From: Heritagella caecorum
GTDB taxonomy: Bacteria > Bacillota > Clostridia > Oscillospirales > Acutalibacteraceae
Direction of reading: 5' to 3'
NCBI GenBank assembly: GCA_904419035.1
Contig: CAJFQL010000001.1
Location: 223,280 to 287,279, forward strand
DNA: 64,000 bases
The notes under the pieces were generated by a model. The model saw only the letters and a program-made list of their open reading frames with translations. It was not told where the DNA came from and made no database searches. Made by a program: the position numbers and the translations under genes. This document shows, in pieces, positions 49,782-58,774 of the stretch (positions are counted from its first letter, which is position 1; the number at the start of each line of letters is the position of its first letter).

Positions 49782-50540
49782 TCAATCCGGCTGCCCCTGA
49801 CGGAATTCCGTTGTAAATGTGGGGTCATACAGGCGGCTGCGCTCATATTCCGTGCCCAAAAAGCCGCCAATCAGCAACAGCGCCGTCTTGCGAATGCCCT
49901 CTTCTTCGCCCCGGCGAGATAGGGTGCCCACGGTGCAGCGCACCACCTTTTCATCGGGCCAGGTGGCTTTGTACACAATGGCCGCCGGGGTTTCGGGCGC
50001 ATACCCACCCCGGAGTAATTCGTCCTGTACCTGCTGAAGCAATCCGGAAGAAAGGAACAGCACCATGGACGCCCCATGCTGTGCCAGAGACGCAAGGGCC
50101 TCCCCTTCGGGCACCGGCGTACGGCCCGCCATACGGGAAATGATCAACGTTTGGCTGACGCCTGGCAGCGTGTATTCCGCCCCCAGCGCCGCGGCCGCCC
50201 CACAAAAGCTGGAGACCCCCGGCGTATCGTCAAAGGGAATCCCCTTTTTTTCCAGGGCATCCATCTGTTCGCGGATGGCGCCGTATAAACTGGCGTCCCC
50301 GGTATGCAGACGCACGATGGTTTTACCTGCCGCTTCCATTTGTTCCATCACGGCAAGCACATCTTCCAGCGTCATGGTAGCGCTGTTATAAATTTTGCAG
50401 GTTTCTTTTGCCTGCTCCAGCAACTCCGGGTTCACGAGGCTGCCGGCATAAATAATGCAGTCGGCTTCACGCAGAAGCTTTGCACCGCGCAGGGTGATCA
50501 AATCAGGCGCGCCGGGACCGGCGCCGACAAAATGTACCAT
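49782..50540 (-). CDS. cbiF: Cobalt-precorrin-4 C11-methyltransferase (CbiF/CobM)
   Basis: The protein has 252 aa: 'MVHFVGAGPGAPDLITLRGA', 'CIIYAGSLVNPELLEQA', 'RLHTGDASLYGAIREQMDAL' and 'GVSSFCGAAAALG'. It is the canonical order cbiL-cbiF-cbiG-cbiH. Confidence 0.95.
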   Translation of the reverse strand: MVHFVGAGPGAPDLITLRGAKLLREADCIIYAGSLVNPELLEQAKETCKIYNSATMTLEDVLAVMEQMEAAGKTIVRLHTGDASLYGAIREQMDALEKKGIPFDDTPGVSSFCGAAAALGAEYTLPGVSQTLIISRMAGRTPVPEGEALASLAQHGASMVLFLSSGLLQQVQDELLRGGYAPETPAAIVYKATWPDEKVVRCTVGTLSRRGEEEGIRKTALLLIGGFLGTEYERSRLYDPTFTTEFRQGQPD

Positions 50541-50547
50541 ATCGCTT

Positions 50548-51246
50548 TTACTCCTTTACAATCACAGTGGCAAAATAACCTGCCGCCTCGTCTTTGGGAA
50601 ATTCCTGTAAGGTTTCATATACCTTTTCGTTTGGCAGACCGCAGTTTTGCACCATGGCACTTTTTGAAAGCAAATCTTTTTCTTCGATAGCCTCCAGTAC
50701 CCCGGGCATTTGCCGGCCGGATTTCATCAAAATTTTACTGCCCGGCCAAGCAAGCACTTCGGAGAGCTCAGCGCTGCCCGGCGCAATGTGAAGGGGTGTA
50801 TTCATTTCGGTCAAACTGATCCCCAACCGGGCCGCCACGGCACAAAAGCTGGGCACGCCGGCCACCATACGGGTTTCATACCCCATGACCCGGATTTCTT
50901 CCATCAGATAGCAAAAGGTGGAATAAATCGACACATCCCCTAAATTAGGCATGGCCACATCCTGCCCGTTTTGTAGGTACATAGCGACCTGTGCGGCCGC
51001 TTTGCAGTGCGCTGCTTTCTGTACCTGTTCATCCCGGGACATGGTAAAATGCAAGGGCACAATGGTTTTCTCCGAAACATCCATCCCCCCTTTTACAATG
51101 TCAAGGGCCAGCATCTCCCCGCTGCGGGTTTGAGGGCACGCGAGGACCGGACACTGTTTAAGTACCCGCAGCGCTTTGACCGTCATGAGTTCCGGATCGC
51201 CGGGCCCTACACCCACCCCGTAAAAAATTCCTTTTTTTATTGCCAT
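50548..51246 (-). CDS. cbiL: Cobalt-precorrin-2 C20-methyltransferase (CbiL/CobI)
   Basis: The protein has 232 aa: 'GIFYGVGVGPGDPELMTVKA', 'GDVSIYSTFCYLMEEI' and 'VAGVPSFCAVAARLG'. Overlaps the cbiD stop by 10 bp. Works after cobalt insertion by CbiK. Confidence 0.95.
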   Translation of the reverse strand: MAIKKGIFYGVGVGPGDPELMTVKALRVLKQCPVLACPQTRSGEMLALDIVKGGMDVSEKTIVPLHFTMSRDEQVQKAAHCKAAAQVAMYLQNGQDVAMPNLGDVSIYSTFCYLMEEIRVMGYETRMVAGVPSFCAVAARLGISLTEMNTPLHIAPGSAELSEVLAWPGSKILMKSGRQMPGVLEAIEEKDLLSKSAMVQNCGLPNEKVYETLQEFPKDEAAGYFATVIVKE

Positions 51247-52373
51247 GATGTCATGATCTCCTTTGCCTGTTCCGTTTCACCCAGTAGGCCATATACGTTG
51301 GAAAAAAGCATAGCCCCCACCTGAAAAGCGCCTTGGGCTCTGCGGGAAAGATGCCGGTCCATTGCCATAAGCAAGCTGTGCAGTACAGCGTCCCGCAAAC
51401 CTGTACGCTCTAAAAGTTCCAGGCACGCATCGGTGGTGGTGGCCTGCATCAAAGCCTGACAAATGTCCCGGGAGGCGCCACACACGGCGGCATGGGCGCA
51501 AATAAGTTCCATACGGCCGTCTGCATAACGGGAATGGGTGTTCATAATCCCCCCGGCTAGTTTGACCAGTTTGCCCATGTGCCCAACCAGCAGCACTTGC
51601 CTGAATTTATACAGGGCCGCCAGATCCAGCGCGTCTCCGATAAAATTGGAACACTTTACCACCGGCCTTTTTTCCGTCAGGGAACATGCGTCCTGCTGCA
51701 AAAACATTTCGCCATAGTGGCCAGGGGTAAGAATCAGAACATCGTGTCCACTGGCGGCCGCCTGACGGATTTCCACTTCGATGGTATCGATGAGGGCCTG
51801 TTCGCTCATCGGTTCCACAATGCCCGACGTACCCAGTACCGAAAGCCCGCCTTCAATCCCCAAGTGCGGGTTAAATGTTTTTTTCGCCGCTTCCTCTCCA
51901 TCGGGAATCACAATAGTGACGGATAAGCCTCCCATGTACCCGCAGGTTTTTTGTACTTTGGTGACTTCCTTTTTGATCATCTGCCGCGGGACCCGGTTGA
52001 TGGCGGCGGCCCCCACCGGCTGGTCCAGCCCGGGTTTTGTCACCCGGCCAACGCCCTGTCCGCCTTCAATGAGCACGCCGGGGTATTCGCTTTTTTGTAC
52101 ATGGGCTTCGATAATCAGGCCATGGGTAACATCGATATCGTCTCCGCCGTCTTTGCGCACTCCGCACACCGCCGCTTCCCCTTCCCGGCGCAGGCACGCC
52201 GGTTCCACTTGAACCGGGATGCCTTTGGGCGTCACCAGGGAAAGTTCCGCCGGTTTTTGGCCCGTTAATAGCCAAAACGCGGCGCCCGCTGCCGCCAAAG
52301 CCGCACAGGTGCCCGTTGTATAGCCGCACCGCAGCTGCTTTTGCCCACTGCGTATGGTATAGGATAAGGCCAC
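51237..52373 (-). CDS. cbiD: Cobalt-precorrin-5B C1-methyltransferase (CbiD)
   Basis: The protein has 378 aa; start GTG 52373 after GGGGGAAG. It shows 'RCGYTTGTCAALAAAGAAFW', 'DDIDVTHGLIIEA', 'GGQGVGRVTKPGL' and 'GTSGIVEPMSEQALIDTI'. CbiD is unrelated to the other methylases and marks the anaerobic pathway. Confidence 0.95.
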   Translation of the reverse strand: MALSYTIRSGQKQLRCGYTTGTCAALAAAGAAFWLLTGQKPAELSLVTPKGIPVQVEPACLRREGEAAVCGVRKDGGDDIDVTHGLIIEAHVQKSEYPGVLIEGGQGVGRVTKPGLDQPVGAAAINRVPRQMIKKEVTKVQKTCGYMGGLSVTIVIPDGEEAAKKTFNPHLGIEGGLSVLGTSGIVEPMSEQALIDTIEVEIRQAAASGHDVLILTPGHYGEMFLQQDACSLTEKRPVVKCSNFIGDALDLAALYKFRQVLLVGHMGKLVKLAGGIMNTHSRYADGRMELICAHAAVCGASRDICQALMQATTTDACLELLERTGLRDAVLHSLLMAMDRHLSRRAQGAFQVGAMLFSNVYGLLGETEQAKEIMTSWQ

Positions 52374-52392
52374 CGCTCTTCCCCCTTTTTTA

Positions 52393-53160
52393 TCAGCCCT
52401 CTATCGCCCGCACATGCTGGCAGTAGAGTGCCTGCACGCCTTTTGCTTGCCCCAATCCCCGCATGACACAAGTCACCTCAAAATTTTCCCGCAACAAAAC
52501 CTGTTTCCAGCTGTCGGGTTCGTCCCCGGCCATATCGTGCAGGGCATGATCCCCGGCCACCAGCATCAGGGGCACTAAACGCACCGAGCGAAAACCGCCC
52601 TCCCGCAGCTGGGGAAGTAGGGCGGTAAGATCGGGCCAGCCTTCCACCGTGCCTACAAATACATCCTGGCGCCCCAGCATATGGAAAACCGCCTGCAAAG
52701 CGGGATACACCACATTGGAAAAATGCGGTGTGCCGTGCCCCATCAACACAAGGCTTTCGCCCTGTTTTTTGGGGTATGCCTCCGATAGGATTTGGGAGAG
52801 CGTCCGCAAATCTTCCGTATGGGCAAGCAGCGGTTTCCCCAGTCGTAGCGACGAAAACAGATTCTTCTTTTCTTCTACCTTCGCGCACAGCGCTTCGTAT
52901 TCCAGCCCGTATAGAAAATGGGTGGGCTGGATGAAAACCTGCCTATATCCTTTTTCGGCTAACCGGTCCAGCGCTTCGGGCACATCCCAAATAGTTTCGC
53001 CCCGGGCCGCTAAATGGCGGCGAATCGTCGGGCTGGTAAAGGCCCGGTAAAAATCCATGTCCGGTCGTTCGGCTTTGAGAGCTTCTTCCACGGCGGTAAT
53101 ATTTTTTCGGGCAGCCGGTACGCTGGTACCGAAACTGACACAGAGAAAAGCCTGTTTCAT
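52393..53160 (-). CDS. cbiK: Sirohydrochlorin cobaltochelatase (CbiK)
   Basis: The protein has 255 aa from the ATG at 53160. CbiK marks: 'AFLCVSFGTSVPAARK', 'QPTHFLYGLEYEAL', metal His in 'VLMGHGTPHFSN', and 'LVAGDHALHDMAGDEPDSWK'. It inserts Co2+ into sirohydrochlorin, so the pathway starts with early cobalt insertion. No signal peptide, so it is the cytoplasmic form. It is 1 nt after cbiO. Confidence 0.95.
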   Translation of the reverse strand: MKQAFLCVSFGTSVPAARKNITAVEEALKAERPDMDFYRAFTSPTIRRHLAARGETIWDVPEALDRLAEKGYRQVFIQPTHFLYGLEYEALCAKVEEKKNLFSSLRLGKPLLAHTEDLRTLSQILSEAYPKKQGESLVLMGHGTPHFSNVVYPALQAVFHMLGRQDVFVGTVEGWPDLTALLPQLREGGFRSVRLVPLMLVAGDHALHDMAGDEPDSWKQVLLRENFEVTCVMRGLGQAKGVQALYCQHVRAIEG

Positions 53161-53161
53161 G

Positions 53162-53980
53162 TCATCTTCCTTCCACTTTATATGCCGCAAACCCCTCCGG
53201 GCTGCGGGGCGCCGGCACATGCAGGGCCCTGGCTACTTTCCACAGCATGGGGCTTTCCAGCCCACAGCGCTTTATAAGCGCTTCGTCGGCAAATACCTCG
53301 GCGGGGGCGGCGTCTTTTTCCAGCCGTCCCTCCCGAAAGACCAACACCCGGTCGGCCCATTGCCAGGCAAAATCCACATCATGAGTCGCAATGAGTAGGG
53401 TGATCCCTTTTTCATGCAGGCGTTCCAGGATTTGGTTTAATAAAGCCTGTCCGGCCGGGTCCAGGTTGCTAGACGGTTCATCCAGCAGCATCACGTTGGG
53501 TTCCATAGCCAGCACCCCGGCAATGGCCACCCGGCGTTTCTCGCCCCCCGATAGGTACTGCGGACCCCGGGTCCTATATGAAAGCAGGTCTAGGCTTTCC
53601 ATCGCATGTTGTACCCGGCTCTGCACTTCCTCCCGGGGCAACCCCAAATTCATGGGGCCAAAACTGATTTCTTCTTCTACGGTACCTGCCAAGAGCTGTA
53701 CGTCCGGGTCCTGGAACACAAGTCCCACCCGCTGGCGTAATTTTTGGCGCTGTTTTTCTTTTCCCCCAACCGGTTCCCCAAAAAGCCGGATTTCCCCGGT
53801 CTGAGGGCGCAGTACTCCGTTCGCCAGCAAAAAGAAGGTGGATTTTCCCGCCCCGTTGTGGCCCAACACGGCAATTTTTTCCCCTTTATTTAGCCGTACC
53901 GAAAACGGATGCAGCGCATCGTGCTCACCACCGGCGTCGTACCGGTACGATACCTCATTAAAACAAAGGATTTCGTTCAT
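53162..53980 (-). CDS. cbiO: Cobalt ECF transporter ATPase CbiO
   Basis: The protein has 272 aa: Walker A 'GHNGAGKST' (40-48), Q-loop 'FQDPDVQLLAGTVEEEISFG', signature 'LSGGEKRRVAIAGVL' and Walker B 'VMLLDEPSSNLDPAG'. It powers the CbiMNQO cobalt importer. Confidence 0.95.
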   Translation of the reverse strand: MNEILCFNEVSYRYDAGGEHDALHPFSVRLNKGEKIAVLGHNGAGKSTFFLLANGVLRPQTGEIRLFGEPVGGKEKQRQKLRQRVGLVFQDPDVQLLAGTVEEEISFGPMNLGLPREEVQSRVQHAMESLDLLSYRTRGPQYLSGGEKRRVAIAGVLAMEPNVMLLDEPSSNLDPAGQALLNQILERLHEKGITLLIATHDVDFAWQWADRVLVFREGRLEKDAAPAEVFADEALIKRCGLESPMLWKVARALHVPAPRSPEGFAAYKVEGR

Positions 53981-54005
53981 GTTTTTCCCATTCCTGTCTC
54001 CCTTA

Positions 54006-54914
54006 TCACCATAAAAGTACCAAACATATGAGCATACCGCCCAACGGTACCCCGATAAGCGCTATCAATTTTTTGGTAATCGGTCTTGTTTCGGTCAAAA
54101 ATGTGACAGAACCAGTATAACACCGGCTTTCCATCGCGTCAAAACAGGCACTGACCCGTCGGAAGCTATGGGCCAGCAGTCCGGCATATACAAGCCCGGT
54201 CGTACGCAAGCTTTTACGCCAAGACCCATACCCAAAGCGGCTGGCTGCAGCTTGTTTGCGCTCCCGGGCCGTGCGCAGGAGCAGAAAAATGTACCGGTAC
54301 ATAAGCAGCGCCACATCGATTACCACAACCGGTACTTTGATCCGGCGCAATACCAACAGGATGTCCGGCAGCGGGGTGGATAAACTCAGGAAAAATAGAC
54401 ATCCCACCGCCCCTAGCGCCCGGGCCAGGACCTGCACGGCTAGTACTTGAGAAGCCGGTTCTACAATTAGGAACCCGCCAAACAGTGGCACCGAAAGAAT
54501 GGCATCCTTTGGTGCGCTCCCCGCAAAATCCCACAAAAGCGTGAGCACCGACAAAAATAAAAACACCACCGGCACCCCCATGAGGGACACATAGTCTTTT
54601 AGGCGGATGCCCCCCAAAAGGACCGTAGCCGCCGCCAAAAAGAAAAATAAGCAAACGGGCGGCCACGGAGACGGCGAACAAAGGCAGCACAAAAGCAGCG
54701 CCACACTGCCCCCTGTTTTTAGAAAAGCATTTTCCTGGTATAAGCGGGAATGATGCGCCAGCCCGTCGATGGACAGCACCCCGTCGTGATGATGGTGGCC
54801 CATTAACCGGAACCCCACCGCGACAAACAGGCTGAGAACCAGCACGCCATAGCCCGGCAGATGCCCAGCCAACAGGCTGCCGGTAAGAACCGCTGCTAAA
54901 AGGGCCGTGATCAC
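54006..54914 (-). CDS. cbiQ: Cobalt ECF transporter transmembrane protein CbiQ
   Basis: The protein has 302 aa, start GTG 54914 overlapping the cbiN stop. It has an N-terminal extension with 'GHHHHDGVLSIDGLAHHSRL' and five or six membrane segments; the coupling helix has 'FRRVSACFDAMESRCYTG'. The His-rich opening segment is common in CbiQ. Confidence 0.92.
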   Translation of the reverse strand: MITALLAAVLTGSLLAGHLPGYGVLVLSLFVAVGFRLMGHHHHDGVLSIDGLAHHSRLYQENAFLKTGGSVALLLCCLCSPSPWPPVCLFFFLAAATVLLGGIRLKDYVSLMGVPVVFLFLSVLTLLWDFAGSAPKDAILSVPLFGGFLIVEPASQVLAVQVLARALGAVGCLFFLSLSTPLPDILLVLRRIKVPVVVIDVALLMYRYIFLLLRTARERKQAAASRFGYGSWRKSLRTTGLVYAGLLAHSFRRVSACFDAMESRCYTGSVTFLTETRPITKKLIALIGVPLGGMLICLVLLW

Positions 54915-55255
54915 GAGTTTTTCTCCTTATCACCGGCTGTACCGGAGCGGTCCCCTCCATATTTTTTACGAGCCACCAAATAGCCAAACCCAAACGCCAG
55001 CACGCCCACACCCAAAGCGGTCTGCAGGCAGAAAAACAGACTTTCCACTTCGCCCGGCAACTCGCCCCCGATCAGCTGTTCCAGCACAGGGGTTGCCCAC
55101 GGCTCCGCTTCGCCACCGGTAATTTCTTCTACTTTTACGCTGCCGGCGTCATCACTGCCGCCAAAGGATGCCCCTTTTAAAGCCAGCAGGGGTCCCGCAA
55201 TCAGAAGGACAACAATCAAAAGGGACACCACTACGATTTTTTTATTCCGCGTCAT
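54911..55255 (-). CDS. cbiN: Cobalt ECF transporter small subunit CbiN
   Basis: The protein has 114 aa with two membrane segments (about 7-27 and 84-104) around an extracellular loop with 'FGGSDDAGSVKVEEI' and 'EPWATPVLE', and 'SLFFCLQTALGVGVLAFGFG' at the second segment. It supports CbiM in metal loading. Confidence 0.93.
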   Translation of the reverse strand: MTRNKKIVVVSLLIVVLLIAGPLLALKGASFGGSDDAGSVKVEEITGGEAEPWATPVLEQLIGGELPGEVESLFFCLQTALGVGVLAFGFGYLVARKKYGGDRSGTAGDKEKNS

Positions 55256-56006
55256 GGAAAAGCCCCCTTCTTCCTTCTCTTAGTTCGTGAAGTTCCGTTT
55301 TGGCGTACGTCTCAAGCCCCATGATGACCAGCATGGTCAGAAGCCCTTCTATCACCGCCAGCGGCAGCTGCGTAGGAGCGAATACCAGCAAAAATTCCGT
55401 CATACTGGCGCCCACACCGCCCTGCGCGCTGGGATAGGCCAGCGCTAATTGCAAACTTGTCACACAATACGTAAACAAATCCCCCAGCATCGATGCCAAA
55501 AAAATAAGCGGCAAGCGGGGCACACGCAATTTTTTGCCAATTTGGTAAAGGCCCCACGTGAGAAGCGGGCCGGCAATCGCCATACTACATGTATTGGCTC
55601 CTAGGGTGGTCAAGCCCCCATGCGCCAGCAGCAGCGCTTGAAACAATAGGACGATGACTCCCAAGATCGTAGTAACCGGAACGCCGAATAAGATCGCGCC
55701 CAGCCCTGTGCCGGTCATGTGACTGCAGCTGCCAGTGACCGAGGGGATTTTCAGCGATGAAATCACAAACACAAACGCCCCAGCCATCGCCAGCAGCAGC
55801 ATGGTTTTGCGCTGCTGGCGAACAAGCCGTCGCATGGTGATAATCCCCACCGCCAAAAACGGGAGGCATACGGCGCCCCACGCCACACAGTAAGCGGGGG
55901 GCAAATACCCTTCCATAATGTGCATGGCCGAAACCGTCTGGGGTACACCAAACAGCACGGCCACTGCCACCGAGAAGGACACGAACTTTTTTTCCAAAGC
56001 CGTCAT
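55242..56006 (-). CDS. cbiM: Cobalt ECF transporter substrate-binding protein CbiM
   Basis: The protein has 254 aa. A signal sequence ends near 'VSA|MHIMEGYLPP': the mature N-terminus with Met-His is the Co2+ site. Further marks are 'SVTGSCSHMTGTGLGAILFG' and 'ANTCSMAIAGPLL'. It is the first gene after the cobalamin riboswitch terminator, so the whole array is switched here. Confidence 0.95.
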   Translation of the reverse strand: MTALEKKFVSFSVAVAVLFGVPQTVSAMHIMEGYLPPAYCVAWGAVCLPFLAVGIITMRRLVRQQRKTMLLLAMAGAFVFVISSLKIPSVTGSCSHMTGTGLGAILFGVPVTTILGVIVLLFQALLLAHGGLTTLGANTCSMAIAGPLLTWGLYQIGKKLRVPRLPLIFLASMLGDLFTYCVTSLQLALAYPSAQGGVGASMTEFLLVFAPTQLPLAVIEGLLTMLVIMGLETYAKTELHELREGRRGLFHDAE

Positions 56007-56030
56007 GAAGATTCCTTCCTTTCTTTAAAT

Positions 56031-56063
56031 AAAAAAGCCCTTCCCGTTTCATCGAGAAAGGCC
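56031..56063 (-). terminator. Riboswitch-controlled terminator before cbiM
   Basis: On the minus strand GCCTTTCTCG-ATGAAA-CGGGAAGGGC followed by six T; one mismatch in the stem. It lies between the cobalamin aptamer and the cbiM ribosome site and fits the off-state of the switch. Confidence 0.85.
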
Positions 56064-56133
56064 AACACAAACCGGAGAGTATGGTTGCCCCACTCCCCGA
56101 CCGGATCACCGGGCGTTTTGTCCGTCCACCCCG

Positions 56134-56335
56134 TGATGTCTGCCCTTTCGGCAGTATGGAATAAAAGGCAGGTCTTCCGGCTAAGGCGTCATCATTCCGG
56201 TTTTGTCTTCCCATGTGTACCCACAGTGACATAATAAAAACCGAAACTCTGCCTTCACGGCGGCGGTCCCGCACGGGAATTGCACCCGTTTCCCTATTCT
56301 ACCGCCCGGCTTTATGGGCCGGCGGTCACCTTTTA
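56134..56335 (-). ncRNA. Cobalamin riboswitch 1 (cbiM-cobO array)
   Basis: On the minus strand the conserved elements come in order: GGTGACCGCC start, AATAGGGAAACGGGTGCAATTCCCG stem (in pieces), GCGGGACCGCC, TGTCACTGTGGG region and the B12 box GCCGGAAGACCTGCC (56181-56167). It precedes cobalt uptake and corrin genes, the classic target. High adenosylcobalamin should favour the terminator at 56031-56063. Confidence 0.93.
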
Positions 56336-56351
56336 TCCTTTTCTTATGTTG

Positions 56352-56380
56352 AGGATACCATATTCTTTCCTAAAATTCAA
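56352..56380 (-). promoter_or_regulatory. Promoter of the cbiM-cobO array
   Basis: On the minus strand: TTGAAT (56380-56375), 17 bp, TATCCT (56357-56352), just downstream of cbiC, so riboswitch 1 does not depend on cbiC transcription. Confidence 0.7.
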
Positions 56381-56405
56381 TGACGAAACCATGGATATAG
56401 GAATC

Positions 56406-57029
56406 TCACCGCCGTATCTGATATAAGAGCGCATTGCAAATCGCCGCGGCGATGTTGCTGCCGCCTTTGCGGCCTTTTGCCACAATATACGGCACATTCC
56501 CGGATAGAATCAATTCTTTGCTTTCGATCACATTGACAAACCCCACCGGCACACCGATAATCAGGGCTGGTTGGACGTTTCCTTTTTCAATCTGTTCATG
56601 AAGGGAAAAAAGCGCCGTGGGCGCATTGCCAATAGCGAAGATACACGTTTTTTTCAGCTGTGCAGCCCGTTCCATGGAAACAATGGCCCTGGTTACCCCG
56701 CGGGCTTTGGCTTCGTTTGCCACGTCCGGGTCGGACATAAAGCAGTGGACTTCCCCGCCAAGCTGCGCGAGGATTTTTTTATTGATACCGGCTTTGGCCA
56801 TTTGCGTATCGGTCACAATATCGCAGCCCGCTTTTAACGCCTGGATTCCTTTTTGTACGGCGTGGGGGGAAAAGGTGAGCGTGTCGGCATAATCAAAATC
56901 GGCCGATGTGTGAATCACCCTTTTAATCACCAATTCATTTTCCGGGTTCAATACCCGGTCTCCCAACAGTTCTGTAATCATGGCAAAACTGCGTTTTTCA
57001 ATGTCCATGGGTTTTATCTGTTCGATCAT
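56406..57029 (-). CDS. cbiC: Cobalt-precorrin-8 methylmutase (CbiC)
   Basis: The protein has 207 aa from the ATG at 57029; a TTG one codon earlier is possible. Marks: 'SFAMITELLGDRV', 'KRVIHTSADFDYADTLTFS' with the catalytic His, 'AIGNAPTALFSLHEQIEKG' and 'IIGVPVGFVNVIESKE'. It moves the methyl from C11 to C12. It is separated from the main array by riboswitch 1 and has its own promoter, so it may escape B12 repression. Confidence 0.95.
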   Translation of the reverse strand: MIEQIKPMDIEKRSFAMITELLGDRVLNPENELVIKRVIHTSADFDYADTLTFSPHAVQKGIQALKAGCDIVTDTQMAKAGINKKILAQLGGEVHCFMSDPDVANEAKARGVTRAIVSMERAAQLKKTCIFAIGNAPTALFSLHEQIEKGNVQPALIIGVPVGFVNVIESKELILSGNVPYIVAKGRKGGSNIAAAICNALLYQIRR

Positions 57030-57091
57030 CAAACCGGTCTCCTCTCTGTTTTTCTGCCGTTATGTTTGCATACCGTTTCTCCTTGTGCTTT

Positions 57092-57120
57092 ATTGTAGGC
57101 ATACGGCCTTTTTTTGTCAA
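57092..57120 (-). promoter_or_regulatory. Promoter of cbiC
   Basis: On the minus strand: TTGACA (57120-57115), exactly 17 bp, TACAAT (57097-57092). No riboswitch is seen in the short leader. Confidence 0.85.
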
Positions 57121-57163
57121 CGGGCCTTCGGTTTGTGCAGGGCACCTTGATCCCCTCCTTTCA

Positions 57164-57192
57164 TTGACAAACCGCCGGTGTGTTGCTATAAT
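57164..57192 (+). promoter_or_regulatory. Perfect consensus promoter of the hemA operon
   Basis: TTGACA (57164-57169), 17 bp, TATAAT (57187-57192) with TGC directly before the -10. Both hexamers are ideal. It is back to back with the cbiC promoter. Confidence 0.95.
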
Positions 57193-57209
57193 CGAACCAT
57201 ATAAAAAGA

Positions 57210-57400
57210 CGGGAGTGCTGCTGCCATCGCAAAAAGACGCAGCAGAGGATAGGAAATCCGGTGCAAATCCGGAACGGTGCCGCCACTGTATGTGTGGAGG
57301 CCGCACACGTGGCGAAAGCCGGTCATTGGAACCATGGTTCCGAGAAGGCGGTGTGAGGGCCGGGGAAACACAAAGTCAGGAGACCTGCTCACCGCGACCG
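57210..57400 (+). ncRNA. Cobalamin riboswitch 2 (hemA operon)
   Basis: Conserved order on the plus strand: GAGGATAGGAAATCCGGTGC, AAATCCGGAACGGTGCCGCC, CACTGTATGTG, and B12 box AGTCAGGAGACCTGCTC (57374-57390). It puts early tetrapyrrole synthesis under the control of the end product B12. Family recognition is by these motifs. Confidence 0.94.
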
Positions 57401-57454
57401 CTTTCCGTGCCGGCAATCACCGGCAGGGACGGAATTTTGTGCGCAAAAACGGCT

Positions 57455-57484
57455 GCGGCAGTCAGACGGACTGCCGCCTTTTTT
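57455..57484 (+). terminator. Riboswitch-controlled terminator before hemA
   Basis: GCGGCAGTC-AGACG-GACTGCCGC (57455-57477) perfect 9-bp stem then CTTTTTT. It is the expression platform of cobalamin riboswitch 2. Confidence 0.9.
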
Positions 57485-57561
57485 ATACCGCTTTTCGCTC
57501 CCAAATTCGAGCGAAACGGCCTTTTTAAATCGAGGATTTTCCATCAGGAGCGTGACCAGGC

Positions 57562-58761
57562 GTGAATCTTTTTTTGTCGGGCCTCGAACACAGTTTGGCC
57601 CCCATCAATCTGCGTGAAAAGCTTTCTTTTACCAAAACACAAACGGGCGACCTCGTACGAAAAATCCTATCATTTCCCCCTATATCCGGGTGCGTCCTGC
57701 TTTCCACCTGCAACCGCACCGAACTGTATGTAACCAGCGAGGAAGAACAAGACCCGGGAAAACTCTTGTGTGAAGCGGCAAAGGTCCCCTATGCCCCTTA
57801 TCAGGCGGCTTTTGTCACCCTGTCAAATGATGAAGCGGTGCAGCATCTGATGGAAGTGGCGGCCGGTCTTCGTTCCCGTATTTGGGGCGAAGATCAGATT
57901 CTCGCCCAGGTAAAAGGCGCCATCACCCTGGCAAGGGAAGCCGGTACCACGGATGGATTACTTGAAACCCTGTTCCGCTCCGCTATTGCCGCCGGCAAAG
58001 AAGTGCGCACCCACGTACACCTGACGGCGGTACCGGCTTCGGCAGCCCGTGCCGCGGTGGAACTGCTAAAACAAAAAAACGGGCCGCTCACGGGCCAAAA
58101 GGCGCTGGTCATCGGCAACGGGGAAATGGGACGGCTGTCGGCTTCGCTTCTCTATCAGGAGGGCTGCCAGGTATCTGTCACCCTGCGCACGTACCACCAC
58201 GGGGAAACCATTGTGCCGCCGGGCTGCGGCGTGGTGCCGTATGACGAGCGGTTCTTGCATATGAATCAGTGTGACATCCTGCTCTCTGCTACCACTAGCC
58301 CCCATTATACGGTCACCCGGGAAGCGTTTGCGGCCCTATCGTCCCCGCCCCGTGTGGTCATCGATTTGGCAATCCCCCGGGATATTCAGCCCGAAGTGAG
58401 TACGTTGCCGGGCGTTACCCTCTTTAACATTGATGACCTAGGAGATTTTGCCCAGCACCGCACCATCCCGCCGGAAGTCACGGCGATTTTAGATACACAC
58501 AAGGAAAACTTCTACCGCTGGCTGCACTATAAAGAATGTATGTCTTCGGTGGACAGCTTAAAGCAGGCCCTGATGGAACGGCTGTTCACCCAACAAGAAC
58601 TAATGGGGGACCTGTCTGCGGCCGAAGTCGTGGAAATCGCTGTAGATAAAACCGTTGATCTGCTGGTTTCCGGACTGGCCGACCGGATTACCTCCGAAAA
58701 CCTGGCAAAATGCGAAAGCAAAATCCGCCTGCATACCACCGGCCGTCCGGTCATTTCCTAA
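57562..58761 (+). CDS. hemA: Glutamyl-tRNA reductase (HemA)
   Basis: The protein has 399 aa, start GTG 57562 with AGGAG 11 nt upstream. Catalytic Cys50 sits in 'LLSTCNRTELY'; 'AAGLRSRIWGEDQILAQVKG' is close to the family 'GL.S...GE.QILGQVK'. NADPH-binding domain 'ALVIGNGEMGRLSASLL' and a C-terminal dimer helix follow. It makes glutamate-1-semialdehyde from Glu-tRNA. Confidence 0.95.
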   Translation: MNLFLSGLEHSLAPINLREKLSFTKTQTGDLVRKILSFPPISGCVLLSTCNRTELYVTSEEEQDPGKLLCEAAKVPYAPYQAAFVTLSNDEAVQHLMEVAAGLRSRIWGEDQILAQVKGAITLAREAGTTDGLLETLFRSAIAAGKEVRTHVHLTAVPASAARAAVELLKQKNGPLTGQKALVIGNGEMGRLSASLLYQEGCQVSVTLRTYHHGETIVPPGCGVVPYDERFLHMNQCDILLSATTSPHYTVTREAFAALSSPPRVVIDLAIPRDIQPEVSTLPGVTLFNIDDLGDFAQHRTIPPEVTAILDTHKENFYRWLHYKECMSSVDSLKQALMERLFTQQELMGDLSAAEVVEIAVDKTVDLLVSGLADRITSENLAKCESKIRLHTTGRPVIS

Positions 58762-58774
58762 AAGGAGGGTCCCT

